Assembly: GCF_003597395.2 (NCBI RefSeq)
Contig: NC_133770.1
Coordinates: forward strand, 206,725,102-206,789,101
DNA from: Chelonoidis abingdonii
Taxonomy: Eukaryota; Chordata; Testudines; Testudinidae
Direction: 5' to 3'
Length of the DNA stretch: 64,000 bases
Under the pieces are notes generated by a model. That model saw only the letters and a list, made by a program, of their open reading frames with translations. It did no database searches and was not told where the DNA came from. Shown here in pieces: positions 10,912 to 21,614 of the stretch; the first letter of the stretch is position 1; each line of letters opens with the position of its first letter. The translations under genes were made by a program, and so were the position numbers.

Positions 10912-11053
10912 GTGTATGTATGTATTATATGCTGAACCATAACCAATTGCCAGTGTCCCCTCATACTCTGTATGTTTCCCCCGATGACCAATGACTGACA
11001 CATCAAACTCTTTGTATCACCTTTATTTAATATTTTCTAATAAACTTTTATAA
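10912..11053 (+). mobile_element. R2-like element, 3' UTR copy
   Basis: This is the reverse complement of 5583-5725 with modest divergence. Shared landmarks are gtatgtattatatgct, tgtttcccccgatgacca and the terminal tattttctaataaac. It shows that the 3' UTR of the element at 5583-6683 occurs independently, which defines the 3' end of the family. Only about 140 bp is present, a severe 5' truncation typical of LINE insertion. Confidence 0.75.
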
Positions 11054-11686
11054 TCTGGCCCTAAAGCCTTTCCTCGCAGCCCCAGCTCATTACTAGCTAT
11101 CAGGGAGAGCTCATTTAGACTTTGCTTACAAATCATCATTTGAAATTATTAGGTTGGCCGACATCACCGAAATGAATGCACTGACAACATAAAAAACAAC
11201 AGCTGTATAAGGAAGCAAGAAAGCTAACCTATGTTCATACTTTTCAAATCTATTATACTTTTTTAAGATACACATATTTTATCATACACTGTATAAGCTT
11301 TTAAAGTGTGTATTAATGTTTCAGTTTAAATTCAGATTTCCAAACAGTCACTAAATTGGTATGTAACTAGCTCACAAAACTGGGAGGGGGGTGTTGGGGA
11401 AATTCAGGGGGGGTGTAGGGAAATCACTGGCGGGACCAGCGGACCCTCCGCAGGCAAGCTGCCAAAGGCAACCTGCCTGCCTCCCTCGCGGCAACTGGCA
11501 GAGCGCCCCCCGTGGCTTGCCGCCCCAGGCACGCGCTTGGCGTGCTGGTGCCTGGAACCACCCCTGGTGCCAGCTGCTTCTGAGAGAGGCACAGGACCCA
11601 CGGCAGCACAGGGGGCAATCCCGTGGGCCAGATCCAAAATCCTGAGGGCCAGATCTGGGCCGTGGACCACAGTTTGCCCACCCCTC

Positions 11687-11732
11687 GGCTAGATGAACCA
11701 TTGATCTGAACCAGTATGGCCATTCTTTTGTA
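11687..11732 (+). mobile_element. CR1 copy A, terminal segment
   Basis: The bases ggctagatgaaccattg through gaaccagtatggccattctt complete the CR1 copy whose previous part ends at 6789. The first eight bases are the right target duplication of the hAT at 6790-11686. Confidence 0.75.
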
Positions 11733-12340
11733 CTTTACATATGTGTGATATCTCCTTTGATCTTACTGACAGGTTTTCCACATGTGTGCATTGCAGGAGT
11801 GTTGGTATTCCAGTATCACCAACCTCAAAAGTTAACAACTCATGAGGTCAGACCCCCCAAAATAGTGAGATTTAAAAAAAAACTCATGATTTTGGGGGGA
11901 AATCATACTCTGTGTTTTTACTGTTGAGTTCTCCCTGTCCAACCCCTGCATGTGTGTGAAACAATTACTGTTGCAAACTTGCTCAAATTCAGAAAGTAAT
12001 TTTGGTCCCTGCTGCAGGAACTTTTATTAGATGCCTGATTGTGTGGAGCTTCCAGCTTATCTCCAAACACCATAATTAATTCTTTGTCCCACCCCCAACA
12101 TCTGCCTGCCTCCCAGACCATTAATTTAATTCTGCACCCACACCAGTTCTGCTCCTCAGCCTCCACATCTGTACTGCACCCCCTAAACCCACATAAATTC
12201 TGCCCTCTCATCAGTTCCTCTTCTTCAGTCTCCACATCAGTTCTGACCCCCTCCTACTCACACTCTGCTCCTTCTGCAGCTCCTGAAGTTCTTCATCTCT
12301 ATTTCCTCAGGCATGGGAGTACAGGGGGATCCCCTTCTTC
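11733..12340. other. Intergenic DNA, no gene recognised
   Basis: AT-rich then pyrimidine-rich sequence; 12060-12300 is strongly CT-rich on the + strand. No coding or repeat family recognised. Confidence 0.45.
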
Positions 12341-12708
12341 CAGGACCAGCACTAGAGTTTTTCGCGCCCTAGGCACACAGCTATTTCGCCGCCCTGCGCA
12401 CCGCTCCCACGGCTCTGGTGGACCTGCCGCAGCCATTTCTGCAGAAGGTCCATTGGTCCGAGGCTCCGGTGGAGCTGCCACAGCCGTGCCTGCAGGAGGT
12501 CCACCGGAGCCGTGCGGGACCAGCGGACCGTCTGCAGCCATGCCTGCGGCAACTCCACCGGAGCCCCGGACCAACAGACCCTCCGCAGGCACGACTGCGG
12601 CAGGTCCACTGGAGCTGCCTGCTCCCCCCCCTGGCAAAATGCCGCCCCCCGAAAATCCTGGCGCCCTAGGCGATTGCCTAGTTCGCCTCAATGGAAGCGC
12701 TGGCCCTG
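12341..12708 (+). mobile_element. hAT-type MITE, 368 bp (family 368)
   Basis: Starts CAGGACCAGCACTAG and ends GCGCTGGCCCTG. Perfect 8-bp duplication ccttcttc at 12333-12340 and 12709-12716. The interior is GC-rich and built of inverted modules around ccggtggagctgcc and gcaactccaccgg. The long open frames on both strands across it are repeat artefacts. Same length and orientation as the copy at 20748-21115. Confidence 0.9.
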
Positions 12709-12899
12709 CCTTCTTCCCCTTCCCAGGCCTGGAGGGAGTGCTTCATGCAGTAAGATGAGGCCCTGAAATGTATCCTCTTGTGTCAGAGGCCCAGTCTGAA
12801 GCCTGAAACCTGAACCAAAGTACTTCCAGGTATTGCTAAGCAAAAGCTGGGCTGTGAGCCAGAGGCAGGGCCCACTCACAGAAGTTGGTGACAAGAGAG
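12709..12899. other. Intergenic spacer
   Basis: Short unassigned stretch between the MITE and the LTR-like segment. Confidence 0.4.
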
Positions 12900-13425
12900 T
12901 TGTTAGAAGCAGGTGCATTCACACATAAGTGCTAAAAAGAGGAACTTGTGCCACGATGACATCAGGACACTCCACAGACATAACAAGGAAGGTGCATCTT
13001 AAAGACAGGGTCGAAAGGACAGCATGATGGATAGCTCTGTTTGTCTGAAACAACATTATCAAAGGGGGAGACAATACCCTAATAAATCATGGGGCTGTAC
13101 CTCAATAAGTCAATAAGGATGAGTAATCTGTCCTGTAACTGTATAAAAGTAGGTCCCGGAGTGCACATCTTTGTCCAGCCTAGAGGGCAGTGGAGTGTCC
13201 TGCCACTGACTGAGCTGTGTCCATTGCCAGGCAGCACATATGCGTAGTATGTCCTGTAGAGTCTGTAGGAAACTATTACTGTGCTTCATTTGACAATAAA
13301 CCTGGCTTGGGTTCCTTCGTACCTTCCTAGAGTCTGCGTTTTTTGGGGATTCTCTTGGGGTTTGCTGGGTCAGCTATCTGCGCAGAGCCAGGGGAGCACA
13401 CAGAGGGAACACGTACGCAGCTGAC
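12900..13425 (+). mobile_element. Probable LTR fragment
   Basis: The stretch has promoter-like and processing signals in LTR order: ctgtataaaagtagg near 13138, gacaataaacctgg near 13292, and a T-rich then G-rich downstream region. I could not define both ends or a target duplication, so the limits are approximate and the identity is an inference. Confidence 0.4.
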
Positions 13426-13629
13426 TGTTATCATCATCGAACAAGAGCAGAGCACCACACCGGTAGCTACTGACAACACTTCACAGCTGCAGGGGTTTGC
13501 TGCTAAAGTTTTAAAGAAAGTTAGATCACTGAACTGGTGAAGTACTGATCCAAGCACCTGGAACCAGCGTTTGCTGGAGTGCACTACACCAACTTTTGAC
13601 AGCAGTAGCCTCTACTGCAGGGGCAAAGA

Positions 13630-14410
13630 TAATATTTTCTTCATTGCCGTTTATTTAGCTAGTTAATTCAAAGCTGAGAAAATGAGTGGGAGTTGGAAAA
13701 GCAGAAGAGCTTGTTTTCCTCTTCCAATCTATGAATAAAACTAGGTGAGAGAGTATGAGCTCTGTTTGTTCTAAAATCTTGAAGGACATGGTGACCAGAC
13801 ACAATCTGTTCAATTCACTAACTACACATAACATTTCCTTTGTTTAATAAATCTGTTTGTTTAAAATGCAAAACATGTCTTATTAAACTTACTCTTTTTT
13901 TTTTATGTATCCAGTACATTTAAGGTCATTTTATTTAACTAGTAAAAATAATTTTAAAATCCTGTTTAAGTGTATTTTTAATTGAATTCAAATTTTCCTC
14001 CAAATACAGCTTGACACAAATCACAAGTAAAAAATTAATCATATAATAAATAGACATATAATTCACCATTTTCTAACATAAGACAAAAATGTAAAATTAA
14101 GAATCTGAACAGGTATCTGTTGAGGTATAGAATTGCTTAAATATGTATAGATAGAACGTATCCTCCAGGTGAGCAATAAGAAGTACCAAACTTAGTGTAA
14201 AGGCTATATTTAGTTGCAAATCACATTGTAATGGTTAGCAATAACGATAATCAACCTTTTTTTAAAGGAAAATAACTACAAAGTATAAATGCAAAACAAA
14301 AATAAAATTGATTGGTTAAATCAAGATTTCCTGCTTGCTGATTTCAGCCATGATTAAAATCTGTGATTTAAATTATTTTGATTTAGATCAATCTACCCTA
14401 GCTTGATTCC
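13630..14410 (-). mobile_element. Degraded hAT-like element related to the one at 38844-40214
   Basis: The right part (tctgtgatttaaattatt, then gatttagatcaatctaccc) resembles the gatttaaatcaa terminal motif of the element at 38844-40214. AT-rich and without coding potential. The left boundary is uncertain. Confidence 0.4.
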
Positions 14411-14535
14411 TCATAGTCAATACTGAAGTGACGTGTATTTTTTAATACAATTGTCTCAAGGAGAAATATCTTCATCTAGTCCACATTCCAATACTCATTT
14501 CACAGAAAAGTACCACAAAGACCACTTCCAAATAT

Positions 14536-14695
14536 CAGAGGGGTAGCCATGTTAGTCTGGATCTGTAAAAGCTGCAAAGAGTCCTGTGGCACCTATAGAC
14601 ATGCATCCAACTAAGTGGGTATTCACCCATGAAAGCTCATTCTCCAATACGTCTGTTAGTCTATAAGGTGCCACAGGACTCTGCTGCTTTTACGC
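14536..14695. mobile_element. Compact inverted pair of Penelope/Cry terminal repeats
   Basis: A plus-oriented half (tcagaggggtagccatg to ggcacctatagac) is directly followed by a minus-oriented half (aagtgggtattcaccc to ggactctgctgctttta). The halves are reverse complements over about 35 bp. This is the same inverted layout as at 320-1316 and 61721-63008, here without an internal segment. Confidence 0.75.
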
Positions 14696-14702
14696 TTCCA
14701 AA

Positions 14703-15975
14703 TAGTTGTGATGGATGAGAGTTCAGCTAGTGCTGACTTGAGTCCTGGTTTATTTGTTTTATATGGCTTCTCACATGGGAAGTGAGTCCAATCCTGGATT
14801 TGCATATGCAGTTGCATGTCTTGCAAGTGTTGTTATTGGGAGGAGGGTTTGAAGACTTACGATGTGCTCTCTTCTCCTGCAAAGACCTCACACGCCACTC
14901 CTCAAAAGTGGACAGGGCCTCATGGCACAGACCTTTCTATCTGGGTCTGTCCAATGCAACAGTTTCCAGGTTGTAATGTCTATTTTGCATACTTTGAGGT
15001 TGTCCTTCAAGGTGTCTTTATATCTGAGGATGGGTTGAACCCTCCCATATTCAGCTGGTTGTATAGCACTGCTTTCAGTATACAGGAAACCTCTCTGCAG
15101 CCCACGTGTCTGACCCAGCAAAGTTGACCTCTGATTAGCATGCTCTCAATGCCATGGATTTGGCACCTCTCAAGGATTTCAGTGTTGGGGATCCTGTCCT
15201 GCTACTTGATATTGCAGATAGATCATAGGCAGCGAAGGTGGAATCTCTCTAATGATTTGATGTGGTATTGGTAGACCGTCCATGTCTCGCAGCAGTAGAG
15301 GAGTGAGGTGAGTACAACAGTGGAATAGATGTTTATTTTGGTTTTGAGGCAGACTTCATGCTCCCTTCAAAGCCTGTGGGTGAGCCTGTCAAATGCCAAG
15401 CTGGACTTTGCCAGGAGCTGTGTGATATCATCCAACATGGCATTGCTGGAAAGTATGCTACCCAGATACCCGAATTTCCTAACTGAGTTGAGGGATGTGT
15501 TGTCAATTGTGATGATGGGATGATGGTACTTGTGATTCTGGTGGTCTGGTACTAGCTAGTACATGACCTCTGTCTTTTTCAGACTGATTATGAAACCAGA
15601 GCATTTTGAGGCATAAGCAAGGAAAGCAATCCACGCTAAGCTGAATGTCCTTGAGTGTGTGTGTGTAATGAAGGCACAGTCATCAGCAAACGAGCTTTTT
15701 AAATAGCTGTTCAAGTACCTCGGAGTGGGCCCTGAGTTGCTGTAGATTAAATAGACCCACCATCCATCTGAACTGGATGTAGATGCCTCTGGAATGTGAA
15801 CAAGAGTGTGGCTGAAAAGACAATGGAAAAGAGTCCCATTATGCATCCTTGTTTGGTGCCATTGGTGACAGGGAAGGCTTCTGATGAGTCACCACGCTCC
15901 ATCACCGTGGGCATCATGCCATTGTGAAATGAGCAGATGACAGCAATCATCTCCTCTGGGCAACCAACTTTACTG
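14703..15975 (-). mobile_element. Non-LTR retrotransposon reverse transcriptase fragment
   Basis: The minus strand encodes broken frames with RT landmarks. RSFHDGM-like SFHNGMMPTVMERGD and a TKQGC block are at about 15950-15850. SFADDCAFITHTHS (catalytic Asp pair) is near 15690, followed by SGFIISLKKTEVMY near 15560. Downstream, lower coordinates continue as degraded C-terminal coding sequence. Clade is not decided: RTE-like and L2-like elements both use this motif style, but it is clearly not the CR1 of this window. Dead copy. Confidence 0.65.
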
Positions 15976-17317
15976 ATGCTAATTCCAGCAAATGATCAAA
16001 AAATGTAAATCTGGAGGGACATATACATAATAAATTCCATAGTAGTACTATGGTTAATTGTTATACCAATATCATTGCACAAACATTCTTTAAAGATATG
16101 CCATTCTCCTCTTTACTCTTACAGCAATAATCACCAGGTATTACTCTTGCCCTGAGACAGTACTGCACAGTATACAGAACAATCCCCAAGTGATCCAAAG
16201 CACCACAAAATTCAAAGCTGCTGTGGTTTCTGAAAGACTGACGTCTATCAGAGCCCGAAGTTGGAGTTGAGATGATCTCCGGTAAGCTTTTTAGCATGAA
16301 TGTAGGATCTCTGATTGTTTAAATATATTTTCTCTATAATGGTTTCCCCATAAAAATAAATGTGCTTGTTCATAAGGAGCTGTGTGATAATTTATAATCC
16401 TGGCAATTATGCTGTTCAAAGTCTCTGGAGAGAAAGCAAAGTGCAGATGCTGGCCATTTAGGCTCTCTGGCTTGCTAGGGATATTACTGCGTACAGGGAA
16501 TTGTACAGCTTAGAAAATCCTGGACACAAAGGAGAGAGGTGCAGTCTCTGCCCAAGAGAGGGTGATGGCTGAGAAGTCGGAAGCTTAGAGAAGGTGATAT
16601 TGAGGATTACGGAAGGAGAATAAAGATGCAGTTGCCCTGTACTGCAAAACTGGCTACCAGACACTTCACCTGAGGCGGGTAAGGGGAGAGGAAAGGAGGG
16701 GAAATAAGTGTTGTAACTAAAGCTAGAGTAGGAAAAATGACATGAAATCAAACACTAAATTTTGTACAGTGAGGTAAATGGGGTGTGTCTAGGGGGGAAC
16801 CTACAGTAAAATAACCCACTGTAACAGAGTACACATGGAGGCACTAGAAAGCAGCATGTTTCTGGTTCTGCAGTATGAGCACTGTGTGAAAATGGAAGCC
16901 CATCTGTGAGGAGTCAAAGGGTCAGGGACCTGGTTGGAGAGGGGCAGCCAGTGTCGAGATGCTGAGTGGGGGCCGGATAAATTGCATGGTGGTGGAGCCA
17001 GACACAGTTTGGGAGGGTGGCTTACCAGGCTGGTGGGTGGTTCAGACCACTGAGGGGGACAAAAATCACATCTGAGGGGGAGGAGCTGTCTGGAATGTGG
17101 GCAATGGATCTGCCTGGGTGGGGGATGGCTGGAGTCAGGGCAAGGGGCCCAGATGAGGAGGAACAGGATGGAGTGCCAGTGAGGGTCACGCAAGTAGGGT
17201 GTGGGGTGGCTGGATCAGCAATTCAAGAGACTCAGCTAGGGGAGCTGGCCAGAGTTGAGGTGAAGAACCTGCTTGGGGAAGGAGGACCTCACTGGGTTTA
17301 TACTTTGACCTACACAT
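15976..17317. other. Intergenic DNA, no gene recognised
   Basis: Open frames here lack any recognisable domain. 16880-17300 is G-rich on the + strand and may be internal transposon sequence. No ends could be defined. Confidence 0.4.
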
Positions 17318-17385
17318 GAAAGCTTATGCCTAAATAAATTGGTTAGTCTCTAAGGTGCCACAAGTACTCCTTGTTTTTACAAGAA
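17318..17385 (-). repeat. Cry-type turtle repeat, terminal part
   Basis: The run aaagcttatgcctaaataaa followed by ggttagtctctaaggtgcca and caagtactccttgtttttac matches the second subfamily of the Cry-type repeat also seen at 108-175. Confidence 0.6.
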
Positions 17386-18237
17386 AATGTGGGACCCTCT
17401 ACTAAGCTATTGTCTGTAATATGTGTACGCAGCAGCAGAGGGTGCAAGAGAGCAGGAAATCTTTTTTAGACAGCTAATATTTTCCTGGGTTGTGAAAGGA
17501 GGATTAGTAAGGAATGGTGGTGGTGGTGGCTCTATAAATTGCAGAGGATAGCTGAGAAGTAGACTGTAAGGATCCATGAGGCTAGAATTTAGGTTTGCAG
17601 AGCTTGGGACAGCTCACATTCCCACACTGCCAGCAGCAGACTAGAAAGAGCCACATCCAAGGAAGATTATGTGCCACAGTAAGTACCGCCCAAATGGTCC
17701 AGAGCAACAGCACCCTGTGGTCTTCTGATAGGCCCACGGTCACTATTTAATTCTGGATGGTGGTGTAAGAAGTTTGCTGGGCAACCTTGGTTTCTGATCT
17801 CCAGCCCATGACCCTCTCTCTTGCCTTATGATTCCAGCATGAATCTCTGGTCTCTGACCCTAGCCTGACTCTGGCCTATTGATCCTGGTTCTGTAGATCC
17901 CTGCTTGTTAACTACTTGACTTGTGGACACACCAGCCCAACTGTGACTCTACGTCAGACCATCTATACCCCATCCCTTATACTGACAGATACACCAGTCT
18001 CCGTACATGAGCTTACACTTTCTACAAACCTATTTGAATGGAACAAAAATGTCTATACATGGTGAAATAAACCATGTCTGTGTTTTGTCTCCCTGCTCTG
18101 TCAGGAACCTCATTCTTCACAAAAATTTGAAGCATGACCTTGATCACCATTGCACAGTAACAGAGAGAGAGAGAGAGAGAGAGAGTGTACACAAAATAGG
18201 AAATCCACCAACATAAAAAAGGCAGAGTAAAGGTTGC
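17386..18237. other. Intergenic DNA with (AG)n at 18162-18185
   Basis: No gene or repeat family recognised except a pure AG dinucleotide run of about 24 bp near the right end. Confidence 0.5.
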
Positions 18238-18245
18238 CCTGTGCT

Positions 18246-18470
18246 CAGGGCCAGCTCCAGGCACCAGCTCAGCAAGCAGATGCTTGGAGCTGCCAAGGGG
18301 AAGGGTGGGACGTCAGGCTCTTCGGTGGCGGGTCCCTCTCGGAGGGAAGGACCTGCAGCCGAATTGCCACCAAAGAAGAAAGCGGTGCAGTGGAGCTGAC
18401 ACCAATCATGATCGAGGCTTTTTTTTTTCTCCTGCCGCTTGGGGCAGCTAAAACCCTGGAGCCTCCCCTG
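18246..18470. mobile_element. hAT-type MITE, 225 bp
   Basis: Begins CAGGGCCAGCTCCAGG and ends CTGGAGCCTCCCCTG. Perfect 8-bp duplication cctgtgct at 18238-18245 and 18471-18478. Confidence 0.9.
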
Positions 18471-18525
18471 CCTGTGCTATCTTGTGCCCTCCCAGAACAC
18501 TCAAACCTCTGAAATAGCTTAGGTA

Positions 18526-19436
18526 AGTGGTTTTCGAACTTTTTTTCTGGGGATCCAGTTAAAGAAAATTGTTAATGCCCGCAGTCCAACAGAGCTGGGG
18601 ATGAGGGGTGTAGGAGGGCTCAGGGCTGGGGCAGAGGGTTGGGGTGGAGGGGTGAGGGCTGTGGGGTGGGGCTGGGAATGAGGGGTTCAAGGTGTGAGAG
18701 AGGGCTCTGGGCTGGGGCAGGGAGATTGAGGGAGCAGGAGTGGGGCTGGGCTCTGGACTGGGGTGCAGGCTCTGGGCTGGGACCAGGGATAAGGCGTTTG
18801 GGGTGCTAGAAGGGGTTCCAGGTTTGGGGGGGCTAAAGGCTGGAGCAGAGGGTTGGGGTGCAGGAGGGGGTCTGAGCTCTGGGCTGGGGATGAGGGGTTT
18901 GGGGTGCAGGAGGGGATCTGGGTTTGGGGGGGCTCAGGACTGGGGCAGAGGATTGGGTGAGGGAGGGGATCAGAGCTCTGGTCTGGGGGTGGGAGGTTTG
19001 GGGTGCAGGAAGGAGCTCCAGGTTTGGGGGACCTCAGGGCTGGAGCAGGGGATTGGGGAACAGGGTGGGGCAGCGGCAGGTCTGATTCCTAGACAGAGGT
19101 GCACAAGTGGTTCTGCATGACTCTTCCCTGCAGACATCATTCCCCACCCCGCAGTTCCCATTGACCCGTTGCCAGCCAATGGGAGCGCAGAGCCAGTGCT
19201 GGGACAGCACATGGAGCCCTGTGGCCTCCCTGCCTAGAAGCCGGACCTTCTGCTGTCTGCTTCTGGGGCACAGTGTGGTGTCAGAAAAGGTAGGCACTAA
19301 CCTGCCTTAGCTGGGCAGCACTGCCAAAGGGACTTTTAACATTCCAGTTGACGGTGGTGACTAGAGCAAAATGACCCAGTGCCTTACATGCCACAACCCA
19401 GTAGTGGGTTGCAACCCACGGTTTGCAAAACACTGG
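18526..19436. mobile_element. hAT-type transposon, 911 bp
   Basis: Left end agtggttttcgaac and right end gtttgcaaaacactgg are inverted. Perfect 8-bp duplication cttaggta at 18518-18525 and 19437-19444. The left half is a G-rich tandem array (18590-19060) with units based on ggggatgaggggtttggg. No transposase. Confidence 0.85.
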
Positions 19437-19516
19437 CTTAGGTAATCAGACTTCAACTTCTGAAAACCAGGAAATACAGAGTGAAGGGACATACCAACAT
19501 AACCTTAACTCTAGCC

Positions 19517-20235
19517 CGGGGTGGGCAAACTACGGCTGTTTTAATTTGGTCCCCGAGCTCCTGCTACGGAGTGAGGTCTGGGGCTTGCCCCCCTCTGGTG
19601 CTCCAGATGGGGAGTAGGGTCAAGGGCTGCACCACGCGGCTCCCAAAAGCAGTGGAATGTCCCCCCTCCAGCTCCTATGTGTAGGGGCAGCCAGGAGGCT
19701 CCACTCTGCATCCTTCCCCCATCCCAAGTGCCACCTCCTCAGCTCCCATTGGCTGGGAACTGCAGCCAATGGGAGCTGCAGGGGCAGCACCCGCAGATGG
19801 AGCAGCACACAACAGAGCCACCTGGCTGCACCTCCATGTAGGCGCCAGAAGGGGGATATGCTGCTGCTTCTGGGAGTTGCTTGAATTAAGTGCCACCTGG
19901 AGCCTGCACTTCTGATCCCCTTCCCCACAACCTTACCCTCTGCCCCAGCCCTGATCCCCCTCCTTCTGAAGCCCTCGGTCCCAGCACAGAGCACCCTCCT
20001 GTACCCTAAACCCTCATCCTCAGCCCTACCCCAGAGCTCTCACCACCAGCTGGGGCTCCCACCCCACCCAGAGACTCCTGAACTCTATTTCTGGCCCCAC
20101 CCCAGGGCCTGCACCCTCTGCCAGAGCCTTCACCCCCTCCTGCACCCTGACCCCAATTTCATAAACATTCATGGCCTGCCATACAATTTCTAAACCCAGA
20201 TGTGGTCCTTGGGCCAAAAAGTTTGCCTACCCCTG
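19517..20235. mobile_element. hAT-type transposon, 719 bp
   Basis: Left end cggggtgggcaaactacgg and right end aaaagtttgcctacccctg are inverted. Perfect 8-bp duplication ctctagcc at 19509-19516 and 20236-20243. The termini resemble those of the hAT at 6790-11686. Confidence 0.88.
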
Positions 20236-20243
20236 CTCTAGCC

Positions 20244-20739
20244 CTCTGGAGCTGATTATAGTCACTGGAAATTAGCTGCATACACTCCAGCTGTATTAGG
20301 TGTAGCTGTATTGAATGAAGGGATTAATTGGAACAGCTTGGGATATCAGTGATTGGGAATCCTGCCTCCCTTAGAGAATCTGATACCCACTCCCTGCCTC
20401 AACATGTGTGGTCTAAGGAAAGATGTGCACCTGTACTTTGAGATATTGCCTCATTTCAGTACTGGCTTCTGAAGATTATATCAGAACTTGTGTACAGGGA
20501 TTATCTTGCCACGGGAACTGTCAGCATAGAGGGGAGATATGAGAGTGACCTGCAGCCGCAGTGATGGGTAAGTGAAAAGAAAGGTCAGATGGCATTTTGT
20601 GCGTAAAGAGACTAAAATGATGGGGCATGCCGGGATTTTTGCAGACTGGGCTAAGTGTTTCAATGTAGGGCGGGTGCAGGCCGCTCCTAGTCAATGCAGC
20701 TGACTCAAACAGCTCCCAGCCGCAGCAAAGAGGAGTTTG
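20244..20739. other. Intergenic DNA, no gene recognised
   Basis: About 500 bp without coding or repeat signal that I can name. Confidence 0.45.
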
Positions 20740-20747
20740 ATTCTATG

Positions 20748-21115
20748 CAGGACCGGCACCAGGGTTTCTCACGCCCTAGGCACACAGCTATTTCACTGCC
20801 TCGTGCGCTGCTCCCGCGCCTCCAGTGCAGCTGCCGCAGCCATTTCTGTGGAGGGTCTGTTGGTCCACAGCTCCGGTGGAGCTGCCGGAGCCGTGCCTGC
20901 GGGAGGTCCACCAGAGCCGCGCAGGACCAGCGAACCGTCTGCAGGCATGCCTGGGGCAGCTCCACCAGAGCCGCGAACCCACGTACCCTCCCCAGACACG
21001 ACTGCGCCAGGTCCACCAGAGTTGGCTGCTGCCCCCTCCCACAAAATGCCGCCCCCTAATAATGCTGGCACCCTAGGCGATTGCCTAAGCCGCCTAAATG
21101 CAAGCGCCAGCCCTG
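20748..21115 (+). mobile_element. hAT-type MITE, 368 bp (family 368)
   Basis: Starts CAGGACCGGCACCAGG and ends GCGCCAGCCCTG. Perfect 8-bp duplication attctatg at 20740-20747 and 21116-21123. Length and orientation equal those of the copy at 12341-12708. It lies only about 660 bp upstream of the PTPN2 start codon, at the edge of the CpG island. Confidence 0.9.
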
Positions 21116-21591
21116 ATTCTATGCCAGCGGCCCCTTGCTGTCCTCCCCAGGGAACATGCCCTGCTGGCAAAGGAGTGGGCACACATGGGGCTCGGCTTGG
21201 GCAGCGCTCCCACAGGGCAGAGTTAAGGTGACACAGGCGCCGGTCGCTCGGCACGTTCCGGTGTTTGGCGATCAAGCATCGTCCTGCGCCTTGCTCGGGA
21301 ACCCGCCGCTCCGCCTTCGGAGCCAGTCACACTTCTCAGGCCTCGGAGCCCAGCGCGCGCTGGGGATTAGCGGGGACTCCCGCGCGGCACGGGCCAGGCT
21401 CTGGTCCTGCTGCCACCGCCGTTCTCCCCCACTCACAGCGGAGCGGGCAGGGAGCGCACTATCTGTGCCGCCCCCTCCCCACCTGTGCGTTCTCCCATCC
21501 CGGCCCAGAACGGATCGTGACAACAGCCCAGGTGCTTTCCCTGCGGCGGGGTTTCGACTGCCCGGGTAGGCGGAGCCTACTTGGCTGGGAG

Positions 21592-21603
21592 TGCGCATGC
21601 GCG
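21592..21603. promoter_or_regulatory. NRF1-like palindrome
   Basis: TGCGCATGCGCG fits the NRF1 consensus fully. It lies about 170 bp upstream of the start codon, inside the probable core promoter. Binding is inferred. Confidence 0.6.
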
Positions 21604-21614
21604 TGGCAGCGGCG

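Larger units (their letters stand above)
7982..11429. mobile_element. hAT-like transposon, inner layer
   Basis: Begins CAGTGGTTTCCCC and ends GGGAAATCACTG, an inverted pair. It is flanked by gcaggacc (7974-7981) and gcgggacc (11430-11437), a 7/8 match. It carries a CR1 copy, which carries an LTR, and a short R2-like 3' UTR. No transposase reading frame is recognisable. Confidence 0.75.
7864..11566. mobile_element. hAT-like transposon, middle layer
   Basis: Begins CAGGGGCGGCTCTAGG and ends CCTGGAACCACCCCTG. It is flanked by gtgccagt (7856-7863) and gtgccagc (11567-11574), a 7/8 match. Its own sequence is only about 7864-7981 and 11430-11566. The rest is the hAT that begins at 7982. Confidence 0.8.
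6790..11686. mobile_element. hAT-like transposon, outer layer of a nested stack
   Basis: The left end cgggtgggcaaacttttg and right end cagtttgcccacccctc are inverted. They are flanked by ggctaaat (6782-6789) and ggctagat (11687-11694), a 7/8 match. The flanking CR1 joins across this junction. Element sequence proper is about 6790-7410, 7786-7863 and 11567-11686; the rest is later insertions. A G-rich tandem array occupies about 6840-7150. No transposase is visible. Confidence 0.75.

Noticed and set aside
12039..12758. 239-codon open frame
   Set aside because: Its GC-rich part lies in the 368-bp hAT MITE, whose repeats stay open on both strands. The composition is Pro/Ala/Gly rich with no domain.
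1..21000. SEH1L exons upstream of PTPN2
   Set aside because: I looked for a WD-repeat first exon on the minus strand and saw none; the region is transposon-filled.
20737..21275. Long open frames on both strands upstream of PTPN2
   Set aside because: They overlap the second 368-bp MITE and the CpG island; GC-rich bias explains the lack of stops.
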